Source of the DNA: an uncultured Actinomycetes bacterium
Lineage (GTDB): Bacteria; Actinomycetota; CADDZG01; WHSQ01
Assembly (NCBI GenBank): GCA_937863385.1
Contig: CALMBW010000020.1
Span: forward strand, 124,001-188,000
Length of the DNA stretch: 64,000 nt
Direction of reading: 5' to 3'
Positions 48,602 through 56,178 of this stretch are shown one piece after another; position 1 is the first letter of the stretch, and each line of letters starts with the position of its first letter. The notes below the pieces were generated by a model, which saw nothing but the letters and a program-made list of their open reading frames with translations, searched no databases and was not told the origin of the DNA. The position numbers and the translations under genes were made by a program.

Positions 48602-49143
48602 GCGTGTACGGTGCCCTCGGCCTGGTCCGCGTACGGAGAAGGAACCCAGACATCATCGGTGTTACGGCCCGCGTCGTATTCGCCTCGCATTATGCGCTCG
48701 TGCAGGACCATGATCCCGTCGATCAGCATCTCCGGGCGAGGCGGGCACCCCGGCACGTACACATCGACAGGCACGATCTGGTCGACACCTTGAACCAAGG
48801 CATAGTTGTTGAACACGCCCGAGGTCGAAGCGCAAGCCCCCATCGAGATGACCCATTTGGGTTCGGTCATCTGGTCGTAGATCTGTCTGAGTATCGGAGC
48901 CATCTTCTGGCTGACACGTCCGGCCACGATCATGAGATCGGCCTGCCGCGGAGAAGCACGGAAGGCTTCCATCCCGAAGCGCGCGAGGTCGTGGCGCGGC
49001 ATGGTCGTGGCCATCATCTCGATTGCACAGCAGGCGAGGCCGAAACTCATGGGAAAGACCGACGACCTGCGCGCCCAGTTCACGACCTTGTCGAGCTGCG
49101 CGGTCACGAAGTTCGCGCCGAGAGCGTCGCTTACTCCGCCCAC
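48598..49143 (-). CDS. nuoB: NADH-quinone oxidoreductase subunit B (14-subunit cluster)
   Basis: 181 residues. N2 cluster ligands: Cys38-Cys39 (GLACCAIEM), Cys103 (GACAST), Cys133 (VPGCPPRPE). [20 protein letters not shown] is typical of bacterial NuoB in NADH-linked complexes. It overlaps nuoA by 13 nt. Confidence 0.96.
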   Translation of the reverse strand: MGGVSDALGANFVTAQLDKVVNWARRSSVFPMSFGLACCAIEMMATTMPRHDLARFGMEAFRASPRQADLMIVAGRVSQKMAPILRQIYDQMTEPKWVISMGACASTSGVFNNYALVQGVDQIVPVDVYVPGCPPRPEMLIDGIMVLHERIMRGEYDAGRNTDDVWVPSPYADQAEGTVHA

Positions 49144-49502
49144 TCGAGAGCTCCTCGCTTCCAGACGTACACGTACGCCGCCAGCAAGATCCCGATGAAG
49201 ACACCCATCTCGATCAAGCCGAAGAGTTTGAGCTCGTCATAGGCAACCGCCCACGGGTACATGAATGCCGTCTCGATGTCGAAAACGATGAACAACATCG
49301 CCACTAGGTAGAACTTGACTGGGAACCGTTCACGGCCAACCTCTTCGCCATCCTCGGGTGTGATGCCGCACTCGTAGGGGGCAAGCTTCGCCGGCGTCCA
49401 TCGACGCGGAGAGATCTTCGAAGCCATCCATAGCGAGAACACAGCGAATCCGGTGGACAGGACCAACAGGATCAGGATCGGCAGATATGCAGGCAGTGTC
49501 AT
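49131..49502 (-). CDS. nuoA: NADH-quinone oxidoreductase subunit A (14-subunit cluster)
   Basis: 123 residues, three transmembrane helices. The TM1-TM2 loop has the conserved Cys ([20 protein letters not shown]), and [12 protein letters not shown] carries the conserved acidic residues. It overlaps the upstream reductase gene by 4 nt, so transcription of the complex I operon begins at or before that gene. Confidence 0.95.
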   Translation of the reverse strand: MTLPAYLPILILLVLSTGFAVFSLWMASKISPRRWTPAKLAPYECGITPEDGEEVGRERFPVKFYLVAMLFIVFDIETAFMYPWAVAYDELKLFGLIEMGVFIGILLAAYVYVWKRGALEWAE

Positions 49503-50731
49503 GGCTTGATCTCCGCGAGCTTCTTCATGAACTTGAACGCGACCTGGTCATAGGTCTTGCCCTTCGAATCCTCGAGGTTAGCCAACAAAGTGAGGGTGAA
49601 GTTCATCAGTTTGCGGCTGCGCATCCCGATCGAGACAAGCTTCTCCATGAGAGCCGGGTGGCCGATCACTCGAACGAAGCGGCGGCCCAACCGGTAGTAC
49701 GCGCCGTATGTATCGTGCAGTTCCCTCGAGTACGAGTTGACGATCGCAGGTGATCCTTCACGCAGGGCCCCATCGATGTGCTTTCCTGCCATGCGTCCAG
49801 TTTCGTACGCATAAGCGATCCCCTCGCCATTGCATGGGTTTATGAATCCCGCGGCGTCGCCGGTCATCAGGAAGCCCGGGCCAACCACTGGTTGAACGCT
49901 GCCCCCCATGAACAAACGGCCGGCCCGAGGCTTGCTGCGCACCGTCTCGGCTGTGATGTTCCACTCAGCAGGCAGGGAGGTGATGAAGTCGTGCTGCAGC
50001 TCGTGGAGATTCACCTCGCGCCAACGGCCGTAGGTCGACAGGAGCCCAACGCCTGCGTTGACAACGCCCTCCGACACGGGAAAGACCCACCCGTAGGCGG
50101 GCAGGGCATCGTTGCGCGACCTCACCGTGAGGAACGCCTCGAACCAATCGGAAGATCCGACCGGAGAGTCGAAGTACTGGCGTATCGCCAGCCCCATCGG
50201 GTAGCTGGTATCGCGCTCTCGCCCGAGCGCCCGCGAGAACTTCGTGGCCGCCCCCTCGGAACAGACCACGTAGCGTGCACGGACCTCCTCGGTTTCACCT
50301 TCACGCTTGGCGATGAAACCGTTGCAGACACCCGCATCGAAGGTCGGGGCGATGGCCTGAGTGTGGAACAGGACCTTGGCCCCTGAACGTTCCGCGTGGG
50401 ACAGGACGATCGAGTCGAGATCGGCCCTCGGCTTGATAGCGCCGTAAGCGGGCCAGTCGTGAAGGTCGGGGAAAGGCAACTCCATCGACTGCTCGTTCGA
50501 GTAGATCCGGAGACCTTTGACCGAAGTCCACTGAGCGAGCTCGTCACCTAGTCCCATCAGCTCGAGCTGCTTCACGGCCCGGGGAGTCAGTCCGTCGCCG
50601 CAGGTCTTCTCGCGTGGGAAAGACTTCTTCTCGGCGACGAGCACCGAGTAACCGCGGGTGGCGAGATAGTGCGCGGTCGCCGCGCCCGATGGACCGCCTC
50701 CGACGATGGCGACATCGACCTCGGTCGGCAC
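49499..50731 (-). CDS. Geranylgeranyl reductase-family (menaquinone/isoprenoid) FAD reductase
   Basis: 410 residues. N-terminal FAD motif VDVAIVGGGPSGAATAHYLA, the family signature SFPREKTCGDGLTPRAVKQL, and the second FAD segment GFLMTGDAAGFINPCNGEGI. Family members saturate isoprenoid chains; MenJ in mycobacteria reduces the menaquinone side chain. GTG start with AGGAGG about 8 nt upstream. It is the first gene of the complex I operon (4-nt overlap with nuoA), an order also known from Streptomyces, which supports a menaquinone role. The exact substrate is an inference. Confidence 0.9.
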   Translation of the reverse strand: MPTEVDVAIVGGGPSGAATAHYLATRGYSVLVAEKKSFPREKTCGDGLTPRAVKQLELMGLGDELAQWTSVKGLRIYSNEQSMELPFPDLHDWPAYGAIKPRADLDSIVLSHAERSGAKVLFHTQAIAPTFDAGVCNGFIAKREGETEEVRARYVVCSEGAATKFSRALGRERDTSYPMGLAIRQYFDSPVGSSDWFEAFLTVRSRNDALPAYGWVFPVSEGVVNAGVGLLSTYGRWREVNLHELQHDFITSLPAEWNITAETVRSKPRAGRLFMGGSVQPVVGPGFLMTGDAAGFINPCNGEGIAYAYETGRMAGKHIDGALREGSPAIVNSYSRELHDTYGAYYRLGRRFVRVIGHPALMEKLVSIGMRSRKLMNFTLTLLANLEDSKGKTYDQVAFKFMKKLAEIKP

Positions 50732-50885
50732 GTAACACCCCTCCTCTCGCGTGCGGCTCGGCTCCGGCAGGCACCGGCGGAGAGCTTGTGAAAACTTTCA
50801 CGAACTGACCCGTCGAGTCTAACTCCGCCCGAAGCTACCCGGTCGAGAAGGGATCCGTTTGTGGGAATGTGAAGCGCTGCTGCTC

Positions 50886-51866
50886 CTACTCGGCTACGTA
50901 AGCCCCGTTCATGTTGGGGTGCACGTCGCACTGGAAGAAGTACTCGCCTGCGTTCTGAGCGGGGACGTCGTAAGTGATCTCCTGCCCCCCTTGGATGATG
51001 TCTCCGGTGAAGAACGCGTTTGCCTTGCCTACACCAGCTTGTTGGTCGGGATAGACCGAGATGTTGTGCTCGACGGAGTCCTCGTTGATGAAGTCGATCA
51101 CGGCCTCCTCATCGGCGGGAACGGTGATCAAATCCGTATCAAAGGAGATGTTTGCTGCTGAAACGGTTAGAGCACCGCCTTCGGCAGGCGCCTCTGCCGC
51201 GGGCTCGCCCTCGCCCCCGCCGGCTTCTCCGCCACCGTCGTCGTTGGCGAGTAAGACGAAGATCGCCAAGATGGGGATGAGGATGTAGAGGATCGCAAGG
51301 AACGGCGCGGCGGGACGGCCACTTCCCTGCGCGGCTACCGCCGGAACGCCCGAGTTCACGAGTTCGTCGATCAACTTACGGCGTTCGTAGTGCGCCTGCT
51401 GAGCATCGAATTGGGCCTGCGTCGCAACCCCGTCCTCGGGACGGAGACGGTTGCCGCTCGGAGTGCCGTGAGTCACACCGGTCGGGGCGGCTGCCGCAGC
51501 GGCTGCTAGCGGTTGCGGTGCGGCTTCGGTCGCAGGAGCCGCTGGCGCGGGCTCTGCCGGTGCTGGAGCTTCGGCCGCGGGTTGTTCTGCAGCAGGAGCT
51601 GGAGCTTCGGCCGCGGGTTGCTCTGCGGGCGTCTCCTCTACAGGCTCCTCGGCTACTTCCTCGTCTTGCGGTTCGGCCGCGGGTGACGCTTCGCCACCTT
51701 CCCAGCGTGGCTGCGATCCCGGCCACCATCTCGCTTCTTTGGGATGCGGTGAGCCGTGGTTCGCACGCTGGCGCGCTGCTTTGGCACGCCCTTCGGCAAC
51801 GGCGGTAACGCTGCCCTTTGCTTGTTCTTCCTGAAGCACTTCCTGATAGATCTGTTCTGGGTCCAC
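50886..51866 (-). CDS. Membrane-anchored cupredoxin with NuoI-extension-like N-terminal motif
   Basis: About 326 residues. The GTG at 51866 is preferred, since GGGAG is 5 nt upstream; the GTG two codons earlier overlaps that site. Order: motif (about 2-35: YQEVLQEEQAKGSVTAVAEG, then RAKAARQRA), a long Ala/Pro/Glu-rich linker, a helix (HYERRKLIDELVNSGVPAV), one transmembrane segment (about 188-207), and a C-terminal cupredoxin. Copper ligands of type 1 pattern: His267 (EHNISVY), Cys313, His316, Met319 (QCDVHPNMNG). The domain should lie outside the membrane, with the motif inside. Its likely role is electron transfer or copper delivery near the respiratory complexes; the partner is not known. 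Confidence 0.88.
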   Translation of the reverse strand: MDPEQIYQEVLQEEQAKGSVTAVAEGRAKAARQRANHGSPHPKEARWWPGSQPRWEGGEASPAAEPQDEEVAEEPVEETPAEQPAAEAPAPAAEQPAAEAPAPAEPAPAAPATEAAPQPLAAAAAAAPTGVTHGTPSGNRLRPEDGVATQAQFDAQQAHYERRKLIDELVNSGVPAVAAQGSGRPAAPFLAILYILIPILAIFVLLANDDGGGEAGGGEGEPAAEAPAEGGALTVSAANISFDTDLITVPADEEAVIDFINEDSVEHNISVYPDQQAGVGKANAFFTGDIIQGGQEITYDVPAQNAGEYFFQCDVHPNMNGAYVAE

Positions 51867-51923
51867 ATCCACTCCCGGATGAGCGAGGGTTTGAGCGATA
51901 GGAAAACGCTGCGTAAATGTAAC

Positions 51924-52937
51924 TCAGAGGACCCGGTCGGTGGCTCTTAGGGCCAACTCCGTTAGAGCAGACGAAAGCTCGGCGTCGAGGAGGAGGTCGT
52001 CCAAGGCCTTCAACCCCTGGTCACGGAGACCGGTCAGAAGACCTTCGCACCGGGCCCTGGCCCCACTATCCACCAAGATCTGCTTCAACTCGGCAACGTC
52101 CTCGCTGCTGAGGGAGTCGCCGCCGCCCCATCGCTGCTGGAAGGACGACCTCGCCGAGCCCTCGAGGGATCCGAGCGCGAAGGCATAGAGCACATGTCTC
52201 TTTCCTTGGCGGATGTCTGAGTCGGCGGGCTTGCCGGTCTCGCTGGTGTCTCCGAAACTGCCAAGAAGATCGTCTCGCAGCTGGAATGCCTCCCCGATGG
52301 GCCCGCCGAACGCCGCCAGCCCCTTCATCAGATCCGATGTAGCGCCGGCGAGGGCAGCTCCGATCGCCAACGGCTCTTGGATCGTGTACCTGCCCGACTT
52401 CAGCACCGCGATACGACGAGCTTTCTCAACCGACATCTCGGCAGCACGCGCTGCCACGACATCGAGATACTGGCCGGCGATGACCTGCTGGCGCATGCGC
52501 GAATAGGGTTCGAATGCGCGACGCAACGCCGCGGGTTCGAAACCCGATTCCATCAAGGCCGCGTCCGCCAGCACCAGCGCAAGATCACCTACCAGAAGAG
52601 CCACATCGGTTCCGTGCAGCGAGTAGGTGGTTGGTAACCCGCGGCGCTCGTGCGACCGATCCATGATGTCGTCGTGGACCAGCGCGAAGGTATGCAGCAA
52701 CTCTAGCGATGAGGAGGCGGCAACGATCTGAGCGCCGTCATCGCCTCCGGCAGCGCGATAGCCCCAATAACAGAAACAAGGCCGCAAACGCTTGCCACCG
52801 GCCGAGATAGACCGGGAGATCTCGTCGATCATCGGACGTGCTTCGGACAACTCCTCCCGTTTGGACTGAAGGAAGGATGCTAAGAACGCGTCGAACTCTT
52901 CTACCGAAGCCGCAAGCTCTGGCCAAAACGGTGGCAT
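51924..52937 (-). CDS. Polyprenyl diphosphate synthase
   Basis: 337 residues from ATG 52937; the frame is open to 53141, but that part runs across the divergent lipoprotein gene. The first Asp-rich motif is LVHDDIMDRSHERRG (DDxxD) and the second FQLRDDLLGSFGD (DDxxG, a common variant). AGGKRLRP-type segment ISAGGKRLRPCFCYWGYRAA is present. It chains isopentenyl diphosphate onto an allylic primer, making precursors for menaquinone side chains or other isoprenoids. Together with the reductase gene by nuoA it suggests a local isoprenoid-quinone theme. Product chain length cannot be read confidently. Confidence 0.92.
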   Translation of the reverse strand: MPPFWPELAASVEEFDAFLASFLQSKREELSEARPMIDEISRSISAGGKRLRPCFCYWGYRAAGGDDGAQIVAASSSLELLHTFALVHDDIMDRSHERRGLPTTYSLHGTDVALLVGDLALVLADAALMESGFEPAALRRAFEPYSRMRQQVIAGQYLDVVAARAAEMSVEKARRIAVLKSGRYTIQEPLAIGAALAGATSDLMKGLAAFGGPIGEAFQLRDDLLGSFGDTSETGKPADSDIRQGKRHVLYAFALGSLEGSARSSFQQRWGGGDSLSSEDVAELKQILVDSGARARCEGLLTGLRDQGLKALDDLLLDAELSSALTELALRATDRVL

Positions 52938-52944
52938 CACTGGG

Positions 52945-52950
52945 TACCCT
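52945..52950 (+). promoter_or_regulatory. Putative leaderless -10 element (TACCCT) in a 19-nt divergent gap
   Basis: TACCCT ends 6 nt before ATG 52957. The overlapping ACCCTA reads TAGGGT on the minus strand, 8 nt before the synthase ATG. The two divergent starts are only 19 nt apart. Confidence 0.5.
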
Positions 52951-52956
52951 AGCGGC

Positions 52957-53286
52957 ATGAAGCACTCGCTCGCCGTGTGGATGCTGGTTCTTGCCCTGAC
53001 GCTGGGCGCTTGCACCACCGAGGATCCGCTCCAGGATCCCTCAGACGAATTCCCGGAGAAGATCACCGGAGTGCTCCTCAGCATCGAATCGACAGGGTTC
53101 GCCCAAGTCGAGAGCTTCAAGCTGAAAGTGCAGGAGCGCATCTACACCGTTCTGACCGATCCAGACATCGAATACGGATCCTTCTTGGGCCATCTCAGCG
53201 AACACTTGCGAAGGGCCGAACCCGTGACCGTCACGCTGGATGAACGCGATGGCGATCTATACGCGCTCACCATCGAAGACGGGTAA
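52957..53286 (+). CDS. Small hypothetical lipoprotein
   Basis: 109 residues. Lipoprotein signal MKHSLAVWMLVLALTLGACT with lipobox LGAC (Cys19). The mature part is acidic with a beta-rich pattern (EKITGVLLSIESTGFAQVES, FKLKVQERIYTVLTDPDIEY), resembling a small OB-like fold, but no family is recognised. It starts 19 nt from the divergent polyprenyl synthase and is convergent with the thioredoxin-like lipoprotein gene, 6 nt away. Confidence 0.75.
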   Translation: MKHSLAVWMLVLALTLGACTTEDPLQDPSDEFPEKITGVLLSIESTGFAQVESFKLKVQERIYTVLTDPDIEYGSFLGHLSEHLRRAEPVTVTLDERDGDLYALTIEDG

Positions 53287-53292
53287 CAGCGT

Positions 53293-54201
53293 CTACTTCA
53301 GGTCCTCGAGAATGGGGCGCAGCTCTTGCGGGGGGGCCGAGCCTTCGAACTTCGCCACGAGGCGACCGTCTCCATCAACAACGAACACCCAAGGTTCAGA
53401 TGGAAGGCCCCAGTCGGTCACCACCTGCAGCGGGGGCTTCGTGGGATCGTTGTCGGTGTAGATCTCGGTATGGATGAAAGTGATGTTCGGGAAATCGTCT
53501 GCGAACTTCTTGACGTCGTCAAGGGTCGGCCCACAGACCGCCGACTCGCAGAACTTCGGTGTGGCGAAAACAGCGACGAAGGGTTCGCCGCGCTCGATCG
53601 CTTGCGCGATCGAGGTGTCGTAGAAACGCGGATCGGGATCTTCATCGGTCGAGATCTTCTTGATGCCTGCGGCCGAGCTTGCCGTCGCCGTTTCCGAAAC
53701 AGGGACCTTTTCGCCGACAGCCGGCGTGGTAGACGCATCGGCAACCTGGAACCCGGCGCGCAACTGCTCGTCATACCCACCGCCCGAGATCGTCAGCTCA
53801 GCCCCCCAATCTCCTGCATGAGGGAAGTCGGGGTATGCAACGTAAAGACCACGACCTTGGTCCTTGACTATCCAGACGAAGCGAGCAGACTCCTCGAACA
53901 CCGGCTCTTTCGACGACTCGTCGAGATCGTAGAAAGAAACGTCGACCTCGATCTCAGGAGAGCCGGCCGGGGCGTCGTTGGAGTCGAGCAGCCCGATGAG
54001 GAACCTGTTCGGTCCCGCGACGATCTCCGAGGACACAAAGACGGGATAGATGTCCGCATCCGAGAAAGGAGTAGCGAAGCTAGACGGAGTGGTGCCCTGC
54101 TGCTCGTTGCCCGGCGACGTCTCGTCCGTCCCGCTGCCGCCTCCACAGGCAGACAGGAGAGCGGACATGACGACGATGGCCACTAAAGATTTGGGTCGCA
54201 T
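53293..54201 (-). CDS. Lipoprotein with thioredoxin-like domain (CX4C)
   Basis: 302 residues. Lipobox LLSAC (Cys19). Residues ~45-155 form a beta-rich domain; ~195-300 form a thioredoxin-like domain with FVAVFATPKFCESAVCGPTL (Cys218, Cys223, a CX4C pair) and PWVFVVDGDGRLVAKFEGSA. Such lipoproteins occur in actinobacteria. The position next to ctaA/ctaB and the oxidase genes suggests a redox or copper-insertion role similar to Sco proteins, but the Sco CxxxC-plus-His pattern is not present, so this is an inference. Confidence 0.8.
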   Translation of the reverse strand: MRPKSLVAIVVMSALLSACGGGSGTDETSPGNEQQGTTPSSFATPFSDADIYPVFVSSEIVAGPNRFLIGLLDSNDAPAGSPEIEVDVSFYDLDESSKEPVFEESARFVWIVKDQGRGLYVAYPDFPHAGDWGAELTISGGGYDEQLRAGFQVADASTTPAVGEKVPVSETATASSAAGIKKISTDEDPDPRFYDTSIAQAIERGEPFVAVFATPKFCESAVCGPTLDDVKKFADDFPNITFIHTEIYTDNDPTKPPLQVVTDWGLPSEPWVFVVDGDGRLVAKFEGSAPPQELRPILEDLK

Positions 54202-54278
54202 AGCCCAAACTGTAAGGCCCCGCTCAGATTACCTGTCACGGTCTGAGAAACCCGGCCCTCGGTTAGCATTGCGTGCTC

Positions 54279-55223
54279 ATGACCTCGTTCCGCAAGCTCT
54301 CGGTGATCTCCACCGTCGCGACCCTCGCTTTGATCACGCTTGGTGCCGTGGTTCGCTCGACCGACTCCGGACTGGGGTGTTCTGACCATTGGCCCGGCTG
54401 CAATGGGAGCCTCATCCCCGACTTCACCAACCACCAGGTAGTGATCGAGTTCAGTCACCGCTTCGTGGCCCTGATCGTCATGATCCTGATAGCGACCATG
54501 GCCTCGCGCGCTTTCAAGGCCCGCGATACCCAGCCGCAGCTCTTGGTTCCCAGCGTGTCGGCCCTTGCCTTGGTGCTCTTCCAAGCGGGGCTGGGGGCAG
54601 TGGTTGTGAAGCTAGAGCTTGAAGCGGCGTCGGTCGTGATCCACATGGTCACGGCGATGTCCCTTCTCGCCCTTCTTATCTACATCGCGGTGCTGGCCGG
54701 CCCCTCATCCAGCGCCTTTCACACGCATCCCGTCGATGCCCAACTCTCCAAGACGATGCGGCGGGCGGCCCTCGCCGTCCTCGCTCTGATGGCCGTCGGC
54801 TCTTACATGTCTGGGGTCGAAGGCTCGGGCCGGGTCTTCAACGACTGGCCGCTGATGGACGGCGCGCTGATTCCCGATCTCGGGATCGAGTTGATGGCCG
54901 TGCATTTCTTCCATCGTGCGGCGGCTTTGGTAGTCGGCCTAGCCCTGGTCGTAGCAGCGATGGGAGTGTTGCGACGCAAGTCCGAATTCCCCATCGCATC
55001 AAAGCTCGTTCATGCCGCGATCGGGCTCTTCGCCGTCGAGGTCCTGATCGGTGCGGCTAACGTCTGGTTCGACCTGAACCCCGTGGTGGTCACTCTGCAC
55101 CTGCTGGTATCGGCCTGCATCTGGGCGGCCCTGTTCGCTGCTTCCCTGATGCTTTCACCCTCGCTGAGGACCAAACTGCAGTCATCTCCGGCCCCGGCCC
55201 CCTCTGCCCGAGCGACGGCCTAG
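54279..55223 (+). CDS. ctaA: Heme A synthase
   Basis: About 314 residues, eight transmembrane helices. Converts heme O to heme A for the oxidase. The pattern STDSGLGCSDHWPGCNGS gives the paired cysteines of the first extracytoplasmic loop; heme-ligand histidines lie in VVIEFSHRFVAL and HMVTAM, and repeat in VHFFHRAAALVVG and LHLLVSA. ATG 54279 is chosen over an in-frame GTG at 54273; neither has a strong ribosome binding site. Divergent from the thioredoxin-like lipoprotein; ctaB follows 13 nt later. Confidence 0.94.
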   Translation: MTSFRKLSVISTVATLALITLGAVVRSTDSGLGCSDHWPGCNGSLIPDFTNHQVVIEFSHRFVALIVMILIATMASRAFKARDTQPQLLVPSVSALALVLFQAGLGAVVVKLELEAASVVIHMVTAMSLLALLIYIAVLAGPSSSAFHTHPVDAQLSKTMRRAALAVLALMAVGSYMSGVEGSGRVFNDWPLMDGALIPDLGIELMAVHFFHRAAALVVGLALVVAAMGVLRRKSEFPIASKLVHAAIGLFAVEVLIGAANVWFDLNPVVVTLHLLVSACIWAALFAASLMLSPSLRTKLQSSPAPAPSARATA

Positions 55224-55224
55224 G

Positions 55225-55230
55225 TATCCT
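55225..55230 (+). promoter_or_regulatory. Putative leaderless -10 element (TATCCT) before ctaB
   Basis: TATCCT lies exactly 6 nt before the GTG start at 55237, overlapping the end of ctaA. ctaB may have its own leaderless promoter in addition to read-through from ctaA. Confidence 0.45.
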
Positions 55231-55236
55231 GACATC

Positions 55237-56178
55237 GTGGCCCGCAGACTGACCCTCGACGCTTCCTCGGCTCTCGCATTCGGCGACGACGACGTTCGTC
55301 CTCTCAGCCGGGGCCAGCGGGCTCTCGCCTACGTTGCCCTCACCAAACCGCGCATCATCGAGCTGCTTCTGATCACCACCGTTCCACCGATGATCGTTGC
55401 GCAGCGCGGCATGCCCTCGATCTGGTTGATCCTCGCGACCCTGGTAGGCGGAGCCATCTCAGCGGGAGGTGCCAACGCCATCAACTGCTACGTCGATCGC
55501 GACATCGACCAGGTGATGACCCGAACCCGGAAGCGACCACTCCCGCAGCATTCGGTTGCACCCCGCAACGCACTGATCTTCGGGGTGATCCTGGGAATCA
55601 TCGCCTTCTTGTTCCTCTGGGCAACGGTGAACCTGATCTCGGCTTGGCTTGCAACCGCCGCGCTGTTGTTCTACGTATTCGTGTACACCATCGCCATGAA
55701 GCGCAGCACGCCGCAGAACATCGTCATCGGTGGCGCGGCAGGAGCGGTCCCCGCACTGGTCGGGTGGACCGCCGTCACAGGGGAGTTGGACTTCCCGGCC
55801 CTAGCGATGTTCGCGATCATCTTCTATTGGACCCCACCTCATTTCTGGGCCCTGTCATTGCGCTACGAGAAGGAGTACGCCGCGGCGGGTGTCCCGATGA
55901 TGCCGGTGGTGTACGGCCGGGAAGAGACCGCCAAGCACATCTTGCTCTACACGTTCTTGTTGTTCGCGATGACCCTGGTGCTGTTCTCGGTCGCGCAACT
56001 GGGTGCTGTCTATCTGGGTTCTAGCCTCGTCTTGAACGCGATCTTCATCTGGTACGCCGTACGGCTGTATCGCAAGCCTCAGCCGCGCCTCGCCTGGGGG
56101 CTCTTCAAATATTCGATCTACTACCTCGCCGTGCTCTTCATCGCGATGGCGGCCGACGCTCTGATCTACGCCACCTGA
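55237..56178 (+). CDS. ctaB: Heme O synthase (protoheme IX farnesyltransferase)
   Basis: 313 residues, UbiA-type prenyltransferase with ~9 transmembrane helices. Adds a farnesyl group to heme b. The first Asp motif is NAINCYVDRDIDQVMTRTRK, the second region YTIAMKRSTPQNIVIGGAAG. GTG start; no Shine-Dalgarno sequence. It supplies heme O to CtaA. Its 3' end overlaps the 3' end of the convergent ctaG-like gene by 13 nt. Confidence 0.95.
   Translation: MARRLTLDASSALAFGDDDVRPLSRGQRALAYVALTKPRIIELLLITTVPPMIVAQRGMPSIWLILATLVGGAISAGGANAINCYVDRDIDQVMTRTRKRPLPQHSVAPRNALIFGVILGIIAFLFLWATVNLISAWLATAALLFYVFVYTIAMKRSTPQNIVIGGAAGAVPALVGWTAVTGELDFPALAMFAIIFYWTPPHFWALSLRYEKEYAAAGVPMMPVVYGREETAKHILLYTFLLFAMTLVLFSVAQLGAVYLGSSLVLNAIFIWYAVRLYRKPQPRLAWGLFKYSIYYLAVLFIAMAADALIYAT

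Noticed and set aside
51530-51640. Direct repeats (GGAGCTTCGGCCGCGGGTTG)
   Set aside because: Codon-level repetition of the Ala/Pro/Glu-rich linker in the cupredoxin gene, not a mobile or CRISPR repeat.
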